In this document: in pieces, positions 6,260 through 17,200 of the stretch
How positions within the stretch are numbered: the stretch's first letter is position 1
Layout: every line of letters starts with the position of its first letter
Origin: Gammaproteobacteria bacterium
Lineage (GTDB): Bacteria; Pseudomonadota; Gammaproteobacteria; DSM-16500
Assembly: GCA_013286215.1 (NCBI GenBank)
Contig: JABDGC010000013.1
Location: 1-33,155, forward strand
Direction of reading: 5' to 3'
Length of the DNA: 33,155 nt
Position numbers and translations under genes: made by a program
The notes under the pieces: generated by a model
Database searches by the model: none
Told to the model about the DNA's origin: nothing
What the model saw: the letters and a program-made list of their open reading frames with translations, nothing else

Positions 6260-9103
6260 ATGGAACATGAAGCCATACTAAAACAAGCAACTATCAAACC
6301 CTTCCCCTCCCCAGCCAGCCTCGAATTAGCCACCATGGCACCGGGTGAACCCAAGGTCATCAAACGCAATGGAACGGTTACCCTTTTTGACGCGAATAAA
6401 ATCGCCGTCGCCGTGACCAAAGCCTTTTTGGCCGTGGAAGGCGACAACGCCGCCGGATCGCCGCGTATTCAGGAAAAAGTGGCCGAGCTCGTAACCAGCA
6501 TTGCTGACGCTTTTCATCGCCGTCTGCCGACGGGTGGCACCATCCATATTGAAGATATTCAGGACCAGGTCGAATTGGCCCTCATGCGCACCGGCGAACA
6601 TAAAGTCGCCCGCGCCTATGTGCTTTATCGTGAGGAACGCCGAAAAATCCGCGAGCAGAAACAAACAGCGCAGGACGCTGCCGCTTCGCAACAGCTGCAG
6701 ATCACCCTCCACGACGGGCAAATTGTCCCACTTAGCACGGAAAAGTTACGTGCCCAAATCGACCGGGCCTGCGCCGGACTCCAGGAAGTCTCTGCCGACT
6801 TGATCGCAGACGACGTCAAACGTAATTTATTCGACAAAGTGCCGGTCTCCGAAGTCAGCAAAGCCCTGATCATGTCGGCACGCACCCTGATCGAAAAAGA
6901 ACCCAATTATTCCTTTGTCGCCGCCCGGCTGCTGCTGGACCAACTGCGCGCAGAAGCACTCAACTTTTTAGGCCTGAAAACGGAAGCCTCTTCCCAAGAA
7001 ATGAGCTCCCTCTACACCCCTTATCTTAAAAGCTACATCGCCAAAGGTATTGAATTAGAACTACTGGATCCACGCCTCCAGACCTATGACTTGAACAAAC
7101 TCGGCGCCGCCCTACAGGCGGAACGGGACCTCCAGTTTACCTACCTGGGCTTGCAAACCTTGTATGATCGTTACTTTATCCATTCTCACGGCGTGCGTTT
7201 TGAGCTACCCCAGGCCTTCTTTATGCGGGTCGCCATGGGGCTCGCGCTGGATGAAAAGGAAAAAGAAAAACGGGCTGTTGAGTTCTATCGGCTGCTCTCC
7301 TCCTTTGACTTTATGAGCTCAACGCCCACTTTATTCAACTCCGGAACCCTGCGTCCGCAACTGTCCAGTTGCTACCTGACGACGGTGCCAGACGACCTGG
7401 ATGGCATTTACAGCGCCATCAAGGACAATGCCCTGCTCTCCAAATATGCCGGCGGACTGGGCAATGACTGGACCAACGTCCGCGCCATGGGCGCTCGCAT
7501 CAAGGGCACCAACGGGAAATCACAGGGCGTGGTCCCCTTCCTGAGCGTCGCGAACGCGACCGCCGTTGCGGTGAACCAGGGTGGCAAACGCAAGGGCGCC
7601 GTCTGCGGCTACCTCGAAACCTGGCACAAGGACATTGAGGAATTTCTAGAATTGCGCAAAAACACCGGCGACGAACGCCGCCGTACTCACGACATGAATA
7701 CGGCCAACTGGATTCCCGATCTCTTCATGAAACGTGTCGCGGAAAACAAGGACTGGACCCTGTTCTCGCCCGACGAAGTCCCAACCCTGCATAATCTTTA
7801 TGGTCAGCCCTTTGAAGAAGCCTATGTCGCTTACGAAGCGAAAGCCGATCAAGGCTTGATCCGCAACTTCAAAAAAATCCCGGCGACTTCCTTGTGGCGT
7901 AAAATGCTGACCCTGCTGTTTGAAACGGGACATCCCTGGGTCACCTTCAAAGATCCCTGCAATCTGCGCTCGCCACAACAGCATGTTGGCGTCGTGCACA
8001 GCTCCAATCTCTGCACTGAAATCACGCTCAATACCTCGCCGGAAGAAATTGCCGTTTGCAACCTGGGCAGCGTGAACCTCGCCGCCCACCTGACGGAAAA
8101 AGGCTTGGACAAAAACAAGCTGCGTCAAACCGTGAAAACGGCGATTCGCATGTTGGACAATGTCATCGACATCAATTACTACTCCGTCCCGCAAGCGCGG
8201 CGCTCCAATTTAAAGCATCGGCCGATTGGCCTTGGCATCATGGGCTTTCAGGATGCCTTATATGAGTTACGCATCCCCTATGCTTCCCAGGAGGCTGTGG
8301 AATTCGCCGATCTCTCCATGGAGTTAGTCAGCTACTGCGCCATCGAAGCATCCACCGAACTCGCGAAAGAACGCGGCGCTTATTCCTCTTTTGAAGGCTC
8401 GCTGTGGAGCAAGGGCATTCTACCAATCGATTCAATCGAACTCTTGCAGCAGAACCGTGGAAAACATTTAGAACAAGACCGCTCGCAAACCCTGGACTGG
8501 AACGCGCTCCGCGAGCAGGTGAAGAAGGTTGGCATGCGTAACTCGAATGTGCTGGCCATTGCCCCAACCGCGACCATCGCCAATATTTGCGGCGTCGCAC
8601 AGTCCATTGAGCCGACTTATCAAAATCTCTTTGTAAAGTCCAACCTGTCCGGCGAGTTTACCGTCATTAACCCCCATCTGGTCGCCGATCTCAAGCGACA
8701 CCAATTGTGGGACCCGGTGATGGTCAACGACCTGAAATATTACAATGGCAGTCTCAGCAAGATCAGCCGTATTCCGGATGAACTGAAGAAACTCTATGCC
8801 ACGGCCTTTGAAATTGATCCTCTGTGGCTGGTGGAAGCCGGCTCGCGCCGCCAAAAATGGATTGATCAGTCCCAATCGCTCAATCTCTATATGGCCCAGC
8901 CTTCCGGCAAAAAGCTGGATAGTCTCTATCGCTTTGCCTGGATCCGCGGCTTAAAAACCACCTACTACATGCGCAGCCTGGGCGCCACCAACACGGAAAA
9001 GTCGACGATTCATGACAATGTGTTGAACGCGGTGCAAATTGACGCGCCAACGCAGCCCAAGGTCTGCCCGATTGAGGATCCTACGTGTGAGGCCTGTCAG
9101 TAG
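6260..9103 (+). CDS. nrdA: Class Ia ribonucleoside-diphosphate reductase, alpha subunit
   Basis: NrdA reduces ribonucleoside diphosphates to deoxyribonucleotides together with NrdB. The ATG at 6260 is chosen because GGGAG lies eight bases upstream; a TTG at 6245 in frame is less likely. The protein has 947 residues. Two ATP-cone domains come first (about 32-125, starting KVIKRNG, and about 146-232), then the catalytic core. Active-site residues are visible: C371 in SSCYL and C600 in AVCNLGSVNL (the redox pair), C585 and E587 in NLCTE (thiyl radical), the Tyr pair in KTTYYMRSLG (radical path), and the C-terminal CEAC pair that re-reduces the site. Two ATP-cones match the Pseudomonas-type class Ia enzyme rather than the single-cone E. 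coli enzyme and imply dATP-driven allosteric shut-off. nrdB follows 32 bases later. Confidence 0.96.
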   Translation: MEHEAILKQATIKPFPSPASLELATMAPGEPKVIKRNGTVTLFDANKIAVAVTKAFLAVEGDNAAGSPRIQEKVAELVTSIADAFHRRLPTGGTIHIEDIQDQVELALMRTGEHKVARAYVLYREERRKIREQKQTAQDAAASQQLQITLHDGQIVPLSTEKLRAQIDRACAGLQEVSADLIADDVKRNLFDKVPVSEVSKALIMSARTLIEKEPNYSFVAARLLLDQLRAEALNFLGLKTEASSQEMSSLYTPYLKSYIAKGIELELLDPRLQTYDLNKLGAALQAERDLQFTYLGLQTLYDRYFIHSHGVRFELPQAFFMRVAMGLALDEKEKEKRAVEFYRLLSSFDFMSSTPTLFNSGTLRPQLSSCYLTTVPDDLDGIYSAIKDNALLSKYAGGLGNDWTNVRAMGARIKGTNGKSQGVVPFLSVANATAVAVNQGGKRKGAVCGYLETWHKDIEEFLELRKNTGDERRRTHDMNTANWIPDLFMKRVAENKDWTLFSPDEVPTLHNLYGQPFEEAYVAYEAKADQGLIRNFKKIPATSLWRKMLTLLFETGHPWVTFKDPCNLRSPQQHVGVVHSSNLCTEITLNTSPEEIAVCNLGSVNLAAHLTEKGLDKNKLRQTVKTAIRMLDNVIDINYYSVPQARRSNLKHRPIGLGIMGFQDALYELRIPYASQEAVEFADLSMELVSYCAIEASTELAKERGAYSSFEGSLWSKGILPIDSIELLQQNRGKHLEQDRSQTLDWNALREQVKKVGMRNSNVLAIAPTATIANICGVAQSIEPTYQNLFVKSNLSGEFTVINPHLVADLKRHQLWDPVMVNDLKYYNGSLSKISRIPDELKKLYATAFEIDPLWLVEAGSRRQKWIDQSQSLNLYMAQPSGKKLDSLYRFAWIRGLKTTYYMRSLGATNTEKSTIHDNVLNAVQIDAPTQPKVCPIEDPTCEACQ

Positions 9104-9135
9104 CTGAAACTCTATAGCCCTTTAGGAGAAAAAAC

Positions 9136-10239
9136 ATGGCAACAATGCTACAACAAAAATCGAAGTCATCGGGGGCCGCTAACGGCGGCGCCATCGGTTT
9201 AGAATTTGAAATGGGCGCCGCCCGTATCCAAGTTGACGACAAGCGCATCATCAATTGTCGCGCGGACCTCAATCAGCTGGTGCCCTTTAAATACAAGTGG
9301 GCCTGGCAAAAGTACCTGGACGCTTGCGCCAACCACTGGATGCCGAATGAAATCAATATGTCCGCCGATCTCGCGCTCTGGAAAGACCCTGAGGGCCTGA
9401 CCGAAGACGAGCGTCTGATCGTGAAACGCAGCCTGGGCTTTTTCTCCACCGCGGATTCGCTGGTGGCCAATAACCTGGTGCTGGCCGTCTATCGCCATAT
9501 TACCAACCCCGAATGCCGTCAATATCTGCTGCGGCAGGCCTTTGAAGAAGCCTTGCATACCCACGGCTATCAGCATGTGATTGAAAGCCTCGGAATGGAC
9601 GAGGCCGAACTCTTCAACATGTACCGCGAAGTACCCTCAGTCGCGAAAAAGACCGCCTGGTCCCTGCCCTACACGCAGAGCCTGGCCGATCCCGACTTCC
9701 ACACGGGCACCTTTGAAAATGACCAGCGGTTACTCCGTGACTTGATTGCCTTCTATATCGTTTTCGAGGGCATCTTCTTTTACGTCGGTTTCGCGCAAAT
9801 TCTTTCCATGGGGCGCCGCAATAAAATGACGGGAACCGCCGAGCAATTTCAGTATATTTTACGCGACGAGTCCATGCACTTGAACTTTGGCATCGATGTC
9901 ATCAATCAAATTAAGATTGAAAATCCGCAACTGTGGACCGAAACTTTTAAGCAGGAAGCAATTGCCATGATCCGCAGCGGCGTTGATCTTGAGTATGACT
10001 ATGCGCTCGACACCATGCCCCGCGGAATCCTGGGTTTGAACGCTGAAATGTTTAAAGAATATCTGCAATTCATCGCCAACCGCCGTTGCGCTCAGATTGG
10101 TCTGCAGCAGCAATACCCTGGTGCTGCTAATCCTTTCCCCTGGATGAGCGAAGTCATGGATCTCAAGAAGGAAAAAAACTTTTTTGAGACGCGGGTGACG
10201 GAATATCAAACTGGCGGCACACTGAATTGGGATGAATAA
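9136..10239 (+). CDS. nrdB: Class Ia ribonucleoside-diphosphate reductase, beta subunit
   Basis: NrdB houses the diiron-tyrosyl radical that starts each turnover of NrdA. The 367-residue protein keeps all metal ligands: D107, E138, H141, E211, E245 and H248. The radical tyrosine is Y145 in [11 protein letters not shown]. Spacing D107-E138-H141-Y145 is the same as in E. coli (84-115-118-122). The presence of the Tyr argues for a standard class Ia enzyme rather than the Tyr-less Ic form. The C-terminus ends GGTLNWDE, presumably the tail that docks on NrdA. AGGAG precedes the ATG. It is in one operon with nrdA and converges on the ankyrin array, with 46 bases between the two stop codons and no clear intrinsic terminator there. 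Confidence 0.96.
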   Translation: MATMLQQKSKSSGAANGGAIGLEFEMGAARIQVDDKRIINCRADLNQLVPFKYKWAWQKYLDACANHWMPNEINMSADLALWKDPEGLTEDERLIVKRSLGFFSTADSLVANNLVLAVYRHITNPECRQYLLRQAFEEALHTHGYQHVIESLGMDEAELFNMYREVPSVAKKTAWSLPYTQSLADPDFHTGTFENDQRLLRDLIAFYIVFEGIFFYVGFAQILSMGRRNKMTGTAEQFQYILRDESMHLNFGIDVINQIKIENPQLWTETFKQEAIAMIRSGVDLEYDYALDTMPRGILGLNAEMFKEYLQFIANRRCAQIGLQQQYPGAANPFPWMSEVMDLKKEKNFFETRVTEYQTGGTLNWDE

Positions 10240-10285
10240 CGCCCGCTGTTGGTAATAGAGAGGGCTTGATTCGAATTTTGATTCC

Positions 10286-13200
10286 CTAAGAATCCGGTTT
10301 GAGGTCACTGGCTGCTATTTTGGCATCCAGTTCAGCAATTTTATCGAAAACGTTTTTACTGGTCCTGCCAGCCGATTTTGCGTCCTCACCCGTCTCAATC
10401 AGCAAAGCATGATGTAAAAGTGAGCGCTTATCTTCACATTGTGCTTTAAGATATTGGTATTTATCCGCTTGCTGGCTAGCAGCAAGCTCACATTCAGCCA
10501 GTTGATTTTGAATGGCCAGGTATTTGAGTGTCTTGCGATGCCTGGATGGATTAAACCCGGGGTGTGCCTTCGTTTCTTTTTTAATACTGTTTACTTCTTC
10601 CAGAATTTTTTCTCTGAGTTGCTCATAAGAGGAGTCTGTGCTCGCAGACTCCTCTGGCGCCAGCGAGGGAGACAGCGCCGAACGCTGACTGCTAAATAAG
10701 CCGACAACAGGCATCCCGCCTTGATTTTTTTGCTCGAGGCGTGGTTCATAATCATACAAGAGACGAACAAGCTCGGCATGCTGATAAACTTCAGCAACAT
10801 CGAGCAGTGAAAGACCTGCTGGATTTTTAGCGCCAGCATCAATTTTAGAGAAGGATCGCTCCAAGAGGTTTTTATAACCTTTCTCTGCGGCAACAAAGGC
10901 AAGCAGCAAATAGGGGTTTCCGTCGAAGGATCTTGCGTCGTATCTGCTAAAAAAAGCTTCGTAATTAGCATCAAATTCCTTATCGATCACATCCTTCAGT
11001 GCGGCAAACTCTAAATGAACTGCCGCCGGCAAGGCGCGGCTACGTTCCGCTTTCCGGAGCTGCTCCAGCCATGTATCAATTACGGTAACAAGCTCCCTTT
11101 TTCTTTCTAAGGCATCCGCTAAGGGAGTTCCTGGCGACAAAGCGGATTGACCCAAGCTATCCGCTTTTCTAGGATCTGCGCCTTTTTTTAGCAAGAAATT
11201 GACGATATCCACCCTTCGCCCCATGACAGCTAACTGAATCGGTGTTATAGCAGCGTCACGACCTTTTGCGAGATTCACATCGGCTCCCTTGGCAACCAAG
11301 GCTTGAACTAGTTCAAGATCATTATTTTCAATTGCTCGGTGTAAGGCGGTCACGCCGAAGATGTCTTGTTCATTCATATCCTCCCGCGGTAATGCGTCAA
11401 TCAGCATTTTTGCAGCCTCGACATTGCGTTTCTTTACAGCACGCATCAAGGGCGTGCACCCATCGGTGCTTTTCTTGCCGAGATCAACCGGCGGCGCTTT
11501 TCCAATCAGAATGCGTAGAAAATCGGTGTAACCGTAGTCGGCGGCGAGAGCAAGAGGAGTCACCCCCGTGTCCCCATGCCCCTTATTCAAATCAGCCACT
11601 GCCACTAACATTTCAAAGATACTAAGATCCCGGTTCACGATGCACTGATGGATAGGTGAAAACCCGGAATCGGCCGCTTGATTGACATCCACTTTTGCCT
11701 CAATCAGCAGCTTTACCGCTTGACCATGGCCTTTGGAGACTGCGGCATAGAGAGGTGTTTCATTTCTTCGGTTGGCTTTATTTAAAAAATCAGCGGGCAC
11801 ATGCGCGGCAATTTTCATTAGGATCTCTGTCAAACCCCGTTCCGCGGCAAAATAAACCGCGGTGGCGCCTGATGAGTATATTGCACGCGTCAGATTCACT
11901 CCTGTGCTTATCAGAAAATCAACTGCTTCTTTTGAATTATTGGCCACAGCCATGTGCAAGAGTGACCAGTCGGTAGTGCTTTCTGTTTCCCAAGCTGTTT
12001 TTCCTTCGGCGTGCAAGAGGCGCAAAGCAGCCACATTATCATTCCTCGCCGCTACAAAGGCCAGCCCCACCTCTGGGAAGCACACTGAATAGGACATAAA
12101 AGAAGAGTCTTCTTTGTAGCTTTTTACTAGATCTTTTTTTAACTGTCTTAAAACGTATTGATAATCACTCTGATCTTCAAATCGCCTTTGTAAGCCATCG
12201 ATATGCTTCAGCAGGAAAGTGAACTTGTCAAACGCTGTGAATAAAGCACGGCTTATAAAGCCTAAACTTAATGGGGTTTTTCCCGCTTTATTTGTTTTTT
12301 GGGTTGAAGCGCCACTCTCCATTAAAAAATCAAATATTTCCTTCTTATTCCCTGCTGCAGCAAGATGCAGCGGCGTGTTACCAGCCTTATCCTCCACATT
12401 CAGAGCAGCGCCGCCGCGGATTAATGCTTTTAACGTCGCAAGATCATTCGCATCAACCGCTAAATGCAAGGCAGTCTGCCCAGCAAGATTTTTTTGGTTC
12501 AAATCGATTTTTTCTTCTATTAAAGCTTCTACTATTTTAGTATGCCCATTCATTACAGCTCCCATTAAAGGCGTTGTTCCATCCTCTCTCCTTTTTTCTA
12601 AATTTATTTTAGGAACAAGGGCAATCAATGCTTTCAAGGCTTCCAGACTGCCCTGATATGCCGCTATCGCCACAGGCGAAATACCCATGTCAATTTCCGC
12701 GAGAGGATTAGCGCCCTTTGACACTAAAAATTTTAGTGCTTCAACGCTATTCGTATGTGCCGCAACATGCAGTGGCAACCATCCTTCGCCGTTCACTACA
12801 GCGGATACTAAACCTTTATCTTCCTCCAGCAAGACTGTCATTGCTGCCACGCTTTCGTTAGCAATTGCCATGGCAAGTGGCGTGGAACTCACTGTATTTT
12901 TCGTTTCCAAGGACACCTTTTCATCCACAAGCATTCTTACCATCCCCGGAAGATTTAACTGAGCCGCCACATGAAGCGGCGTGTTTCCATCTAAACCGCC
13001 CTCATCTAAAGCGCCTCGCTTTGCCTCGGCGATTGCCTTTAGAACATCCTTTACAACATCCTGAAGTTCAGATTTTGCGGCTATATTGGCCAATGAAACC
13101 TGCAATACGTCTGTTCTGTCATTTACTTTACTCAACGTAACCGCGTGCGCACGGCTAAATTCTGCTGATTTTTTTACCTCTGCCAGTATTTTTTTGACAT

Positions 13201-13993
13201 GCACTTCATTTTTTCCGGTTGTGTAAACGGTTGTATTAAAAGCAGCCTTTGTCGCCGCGCTTCCTTCGCCGGTCATTTTTGCGAGCCCCATAATAACCGC
13301 GTCTGCTAGTTCCGCCGGATTGACGATTTCTTTTGTTGGTAATTGATTTGCATCATTCATAATCCATACACCACGGGCTCTATCAAAAAAAATAGTGATG
13401 CGATGATTAACAGAACCTAGTCCCATGGCGATATCGCATGGGGGACAATAATGAAGCATGATTTGAGTCAAGCGAATAAAATAGTCTTGTAATTCAACCA
13501 AGGAATAAATGCCTGGAAAGGAGTCCGCCACCCTCATGCCACCTTGCGCAACAAGAGCCGTCGACTCCATCAATGGAATAATTTCTTGAACCTGCACCTG
13601 AGAAACCGATTTCACGAACAATTCGCGATGTCGACCGGGATAAAGATAGGCCTCGAAACCCTCAAAAAAAGCCTCTGTCTCTGTGAGCAGCTCTTCTTCT
13701 TCACTGAGATACACAATAACCATTTCGTTTTCGGCTAATTTAGGGTCAGAGCGTTTTTTTCGGCTGCGCTCGGCAATCGCTTCCCTTGCCTTCCGGATGC
13801 GGCTACTTAACTCTGTTGGAGAGTTTGTAGCAATCAACTCCAGCCGCTTATTAAATCTCGCAAATTCCTCAGGGCCTGCGAGGAAGGCTTGAATGGACAT
13901 TTGCGCCAAACCAGCACAGACACCCGGGCCCGGTAAATCATAGCCCATTGCTTTAAGATGTTTTAGGAGATTCAAATGACTATAATCGGACAT
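10286..13993 (-). CDS. Ankyrin array protein A1: putative papain-like head, two ankyrin blocks, helical tail
   Basis: The ATG at 13993 (1235 residues) is chosen over an in-frame GTG two codons upstream, because it aligns with the other copies and has AGAGAG at the right distance. Domains: residues 1-225 form a conserved head with C26 (GVCAGL), H197 (NHRITIFF) and D214 (NDAN), a pattern like papain-fold cysteine proteases of the YopT/C58 type, plus a CPPC pair at 183-186. A helical linker follows. Ankyrin block 1 spans about 300-578 (consensus GNTPLHLAA), a linker about 579-640, block 2 about 641-963, and a further ankyrin pair about 1025-1085. The tail (1120-1235) is charged and helical and ends LKPDS. 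There is no signal peptide. Likely a cytosolic protein secreted into a host cell; both secretion and protease activity are inferences. It is the array's last gene and converges on nrdB. Confidence 0.85.
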   Translation of the reverse strand: MSDYSHLNLLKHLKAMGYDLPGPGVCAGLAQMSIQAFLAGPEEFARFNKRLELIATNSPTELSSRIRKAREAIAERSRKKRSDPKLAENEMVIVYLSEEEELLTETEAFFEGFEAYLYPGRHRELFVKSVSQVQVQEIIPLMESTALVAQGGMRVADSFPGIYSLVELQDYFIRLTQIMLHYCPPCDIAMGLGSVNHRITIFFDRARGVWIMNDANQLPTKEIVNPAELADAVIMGLAKMTGEGSAATKAAFNTTVYTTGKNEVHVKKILAEVKKSAEFSRAHAVTLSKVNDRTDVLQVSLANIAAKSELQDVVKDVLKAIAEAKRGALDEGGLDGNTPLHVAAQLNLPGMVRMLVDEKVSLETKNTVSSTPLAMAIANESVAAMTVLLEEDKGLVSAVVNGEGWLPLHVAAHTNSVEALKFLVSKGANPLAEIDMGISPVAIAAYQGSLEALKALIALVPKINLEKRREDGTTPLMGAVMNGHTKIVEALIEEKIDLNQKNLAGQTALHLAVDANDLATLKALIRGGAALNVEDKAGNTPLHLAAAGNKKEIFDFLMESGASTQKTNKAGKTPLSLGFISRALFTAFDKFTFLLKHIDGLQRRFEDQSDYQYVLRQLKKDLVKSYKEDSSFMSYSVCFPEVGLAFVAARNDNVAALRLLHAEGKTAWETESTTDWSLLHMAVANNSKEAVDFLISTGVNLTRAIYSSGATAVYFAAERGLTEILMKIAAHVPADFLNKANRRNETPLYAAVSKGHGQAVKLLIEAKVDVNQAADSGFSPIHQCIVNRDLSIFEMLVAVADLNKGHGDTGVTPLALAADYGYTDFLRILIGKAPPVDLGKKSTDGCTPLMRAVKKRNVEAAKMLIDALPREDMNEQDIFGVTALHRAIENNDLELVQALVAKGADVNLAKGRDAAITPIQLAVMGRRVDIVNFLLKKGADPRKADSLGQSALSPGTPLADALERKRELVTVIDTWLEQLRKAERSRALPAAVHLEFAALKDVIDKEFDANYEAFFSRYDARSFDGNPYLLLAFVAAEKGYKNLLERSFSKIDAGAKNPAGLSLLDVAEVYQHAELVRLLYDYEPRLEQKNQGGMPVVGLFSSQRSALSPSLAPEESASTDSSYEQLREKILEEVNSIKKETKAHPGFNPSRHRKTLKYLAIQNQLAECELAASQQADKYQYLKAQCEDKRSLLHHALLIETGEDAKSAGRTSKNVFDKIAELDAKIAASDLKPDS

Positions 13994-14050
13994 TTTCACT
14001 CTCTTTAGATTAATTATTGTTATTTTGGGTGTGCATCTTATCTTGTTTTA

Positions 14051-14056
14051 ATTATA
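14051..14056 (-). promoter_or_regulatory. Candidate -10 element of A1
   Basis: Minus-strand TATAATTAAA (14047-14056) lies 57 bases before the A1 ATG, with CAAA 16 bases further upstream in the -35 position. The same module occurs before A2 to A5, where the gap to the ATG is 51 bases. A classic TTGACA is absent. Confidence 0.6.
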
Positions 14057-14118
14057 GAAGATTGCTTGTCATTTTGCTCTTGTCTGGCGTAAGGGCATGA
14101 AAGTACATGATTTTTTAT

Positions 14119-14200
14119 AGCGGGTTATAATTAATAAGACCTTCTCTCCCTAACCCTCTCCGCCACCAAAAGCGTGGCGGAGAGGGGAATTTGGAAGATG
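14119..14200. mobile_element. Truncated copy of the palindromic MITE-like element
   Basis: These 82 bases match, base for base over most of their length, the inner part of the left arm of the complete element at 26022-26208 in reverse orientation (AGCGGGTTATAATTAATAA, then CTCTCCCTAACC). The 12-bp hairpin CCTCTCCGCCAC/GTGGCGGAGAGG with a 7-base loop (14155-14185) is intact. The terminal ATATTCGGTT end and the second arm are missing. It lies 35 bases after the A2 stop codon. Confidence 0.6.
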
Positions 14201-14235
14201 ACGGAAGCGCGGGAAGAGACTCTGATTCGGCTATT

Positions 14236-17200
14236 TTAGGCGTCTGGCCTAAGGTCACGGGCTGCTCTTTGGGCATCCAGTTCAGCAATTTTATCGAACA
14301 CATTTTTACTGGCACTGCCTGCCGCTTCGGCGCCCATACCCGTCTTAATGCGTAAAGCGCGATGCAAGGGAGAGCTCTTATCTTCACATTGCGATTTTAG
14401 ATAGTGGTATTGATCCGCTTGCTTGCGCGCAACAAGTTCACATTCAGCCAGTTTTTTTTGAATTTCCAGGTATTTGAGGGTCTTACGATGTCGTGATGGA
14501 TTAAACCCAGGCTGTGTTCTTATTTCCTCTTTAATACGCTTGGCTTCTTCCAGAATTTTTTCTCTTAGCTGGACATAAAAGGGGTCTGTGCTCGCAGACG
14601 GCTTCGGTGTAAGCGAGGGAGGCAACGCAGAATGTTTACTACTAAACAAGCCCATGACAGGCAAACGGTCCGGTCTTTTTTGCTCAATCCTCCCCTCATA
14701 ATCATGCAAAATACGAAGACAGCTCGAAGCAGGATAAGCCTCGGCAACTTCGAAAAGTGAAAGACCCGCTGGGTTTTTCACGCTGATATCGATTTTAGGA
14801 AGCAATAGTTCTAATAGATTTTTATAACCTTTCGCAACAGCAATGAAGGCGAGCAAGGAATAATCATTGTTGCCGAATAAGCGGCTATCGTACTGGGAAA
14901 CAAAAGACTCATAATTAGCGCGAGTATCACGCTCGATCGCGCCGATAAGACGCGCAAAGTCTAACTCCGGGAAAAGATGGCTAGGGGGTGCATGCAAAAA
15001 CTCTGTCCTCAACCGCTCAATTGCCGAAAAAAGATCATTTCTTCTTTCAAGCGCATCCGCTAAGGGAGTCCCTCTCGACAGCGCGGATTGACGCTGAAAG
15101 TCCTCTTTTTCAGGATCGGCATGTTTGCTTAGCAAAAAATTCGCTATCTGCACCTGATGTCCCTGAACAGCTAACTGTATGGGTGTGCTTCCACCATAGC
15201 GCGTTGCGAGATTCACATCGGCTCCTTTGGTAATCAAGGCTTCAACCAGCTCAAGATCGTTATTGGCAATAGCCATGTGTAAGGCCGTTTCGCCATTGTA
15301 GTCTTGTGCATTCAAATCCTTCGCATCCAAGGCTGCAATCAACATTTTTGCCGCCGTGGCATGGCGGCGTCTGATCGCAAGCATTAGCGGTGTGCGTTCG
15401 TCTGCGTTTTTCATCCTTAGATCCACTGGCGGCGCTTTTCCAATCAGAACACGGAGATGGTCGCTTCGCCCGTCTTCTGCCGCTAAAGCAACGGGGGTCA
15501 TTTGCGTGCCAAACATCACCCGATTCAAATCAGCCTTTTCCACTAAGAGTTCAAAGATTTTGAAGTGATTTTGCTTAATAGAAAGATGGAGGGGCGACCA
15601 TTCATGGTCAGGCGCTCGATTGACATCCACTTTTGCCTCGATGAGCGCTTGTACCGCTGCTGCATGGCCGTTACGGACTGCGGCAAAAAGAGGGGTTTGA
15701 TCCTTTGCATTAGCTCTATTTAAAAGCTCAGGAGGCTGCTGCGCAATGATCTTTCTGAGTATGTCCGTATAGCCACCGGCGGCGGCAAGAAAGGCCGCGG
15801 TATTGCCTGTTGATTTGACTTTACACGAAGGGTCCACCCCTTCTCCTAGCAAAAAATAGACCATATTTTTTGAGCCATTGATCACCGCCACGTGCAAAGG
15901 TGACCAGTCATCCCGGGCTTTGGCTTCAACAGCGATTTTATCTTCGGCGAGCAATAGACGTAAAGCAGCAACATTATCATTTTCCGCAGCTACAAAGGTC
16001 AGCCCCACCTCGGCAGGCAGACCTGAATACAGGCCTGAAAAAGAGCTTTTGTGATAACTTTTTTCCAGGTCTTGTTTTAGCCGCTCTAAAACAGCTTGAG
16101 CATCCGCTGCCGGCAATCGCCCTGCTAATCCCGCAATTTTATTTAGCATTGAATTAAGCGCCGTAGAGGCGTTCAGAACATCCCCTCCACTAAAACCAGG
16201 ACTAAATGGTGTATTTCCCGCATTATTTACCTTCTCTTTTGAAGCGCCATGTGCAATTAAAAAATCGAAAATTTTCCGCTTATTCCGTTTCGCGGCAAGA
16301 TGCAGCGGCGTATTACCGTCATTATCTTCCAGATCCACCGCAGCGCCGCTAAGAACTAAGGCTTTTACTACCTCCAGTTGATTTTTTTCTACTGCCAGGT
16401 GTAAAGCGGTCTTTCCTTTCGACGTTGTTTGATTTAAATCGACATGTTGGGCCGCCAGGACTGCTATTATTGTAACATGCCCTTGACTTGCGGCTAGCAT
16501 TACAGGGGTGAATCCGTCACTCGTCGTTTTCGATAAATTTATTTTAAGATCCATCGCCAACAAGGCTTGCAAAGCTTCAACGGATCCACTGTCGACGGCA
16601 GCCATAACTGGCGACCAACCTGTGATAAATTCTGCATGGGGGTTCGCACCTTTTGCCACTAATAATTTTAGTGCTTCCACATGATTATTTGCTGCCGCAA
16701 TATGGAGCGGAAGCCATCCGGATTGGTTTGCTGGAGTGGAAACCAGGTCTTTTTATTCATCCAGCAAGACCGTCATGACTTCTAGATTGTTTAGGTATAC
16801 TGCCACGCCAAACGCCGTATAACCGTCACCGCTTTTGATTTCCAATGACGCCTTTTCATCCAGAAGCCGTCTTACCGTCTCTGGACGATTTAGATCAATC
16901 GCTGTGTGAAGAGGCGTTTCGCCCATATAGCCGCTTTCATTTAAGGCGCCTGGCTTTGCCCTGGCGATTAATTTGAGAACGTGATGATTGCCATTTCTTA
17001 CGGCTATATTTGCCAACGACGTATTCAAGGCCCCGCTTCTTTCGTTCACTTTACTCAGCGTGATCTCATGCGCTCTTTTATATTCAGTCGAATGTGTGAG
17101 CTCTTGCATTATTTTTTTTACGGACAGGTGGCTTGTTTCTGTTGCGTAGACCGTTGTATTAAAAGCAATGCTTGGAACCGCACTCTTTTCCTCATCGGCT

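Noticed and set aside
10240..10285. Intrinsic terminator between nrdB and A1
   Set aside because: Only a very weak GCCC/GGGC pairing is present and there is no T tract.
10286..13993. E-block type Dot/Icm secretion signal at the C-terminus of the array proteins
   Set aside because: The last 20 residues have scattered Asp and Glu but no clustered EEE-type block; secretion remains possible but is not supported by this motif.
13994..13999. GTG starts two codons upstream in A1 (13999) and A2 (17925)
   Set aside because: The ATG in each aligns with the other copies, which begin M-x-x-Y; it has the better ribosome-binding site spacing and, in A2, the conserved 51-base gap to the -10 box.
14236..16680. 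Second half of A2 as an independent gene starting at the GTG at 16680
   Set aside because: That codon has no ribosome-binding site and falls in the middle of an ankyrin repeat; the frame is the same as the upstream half, so a nonsense change in one gene explains it better.
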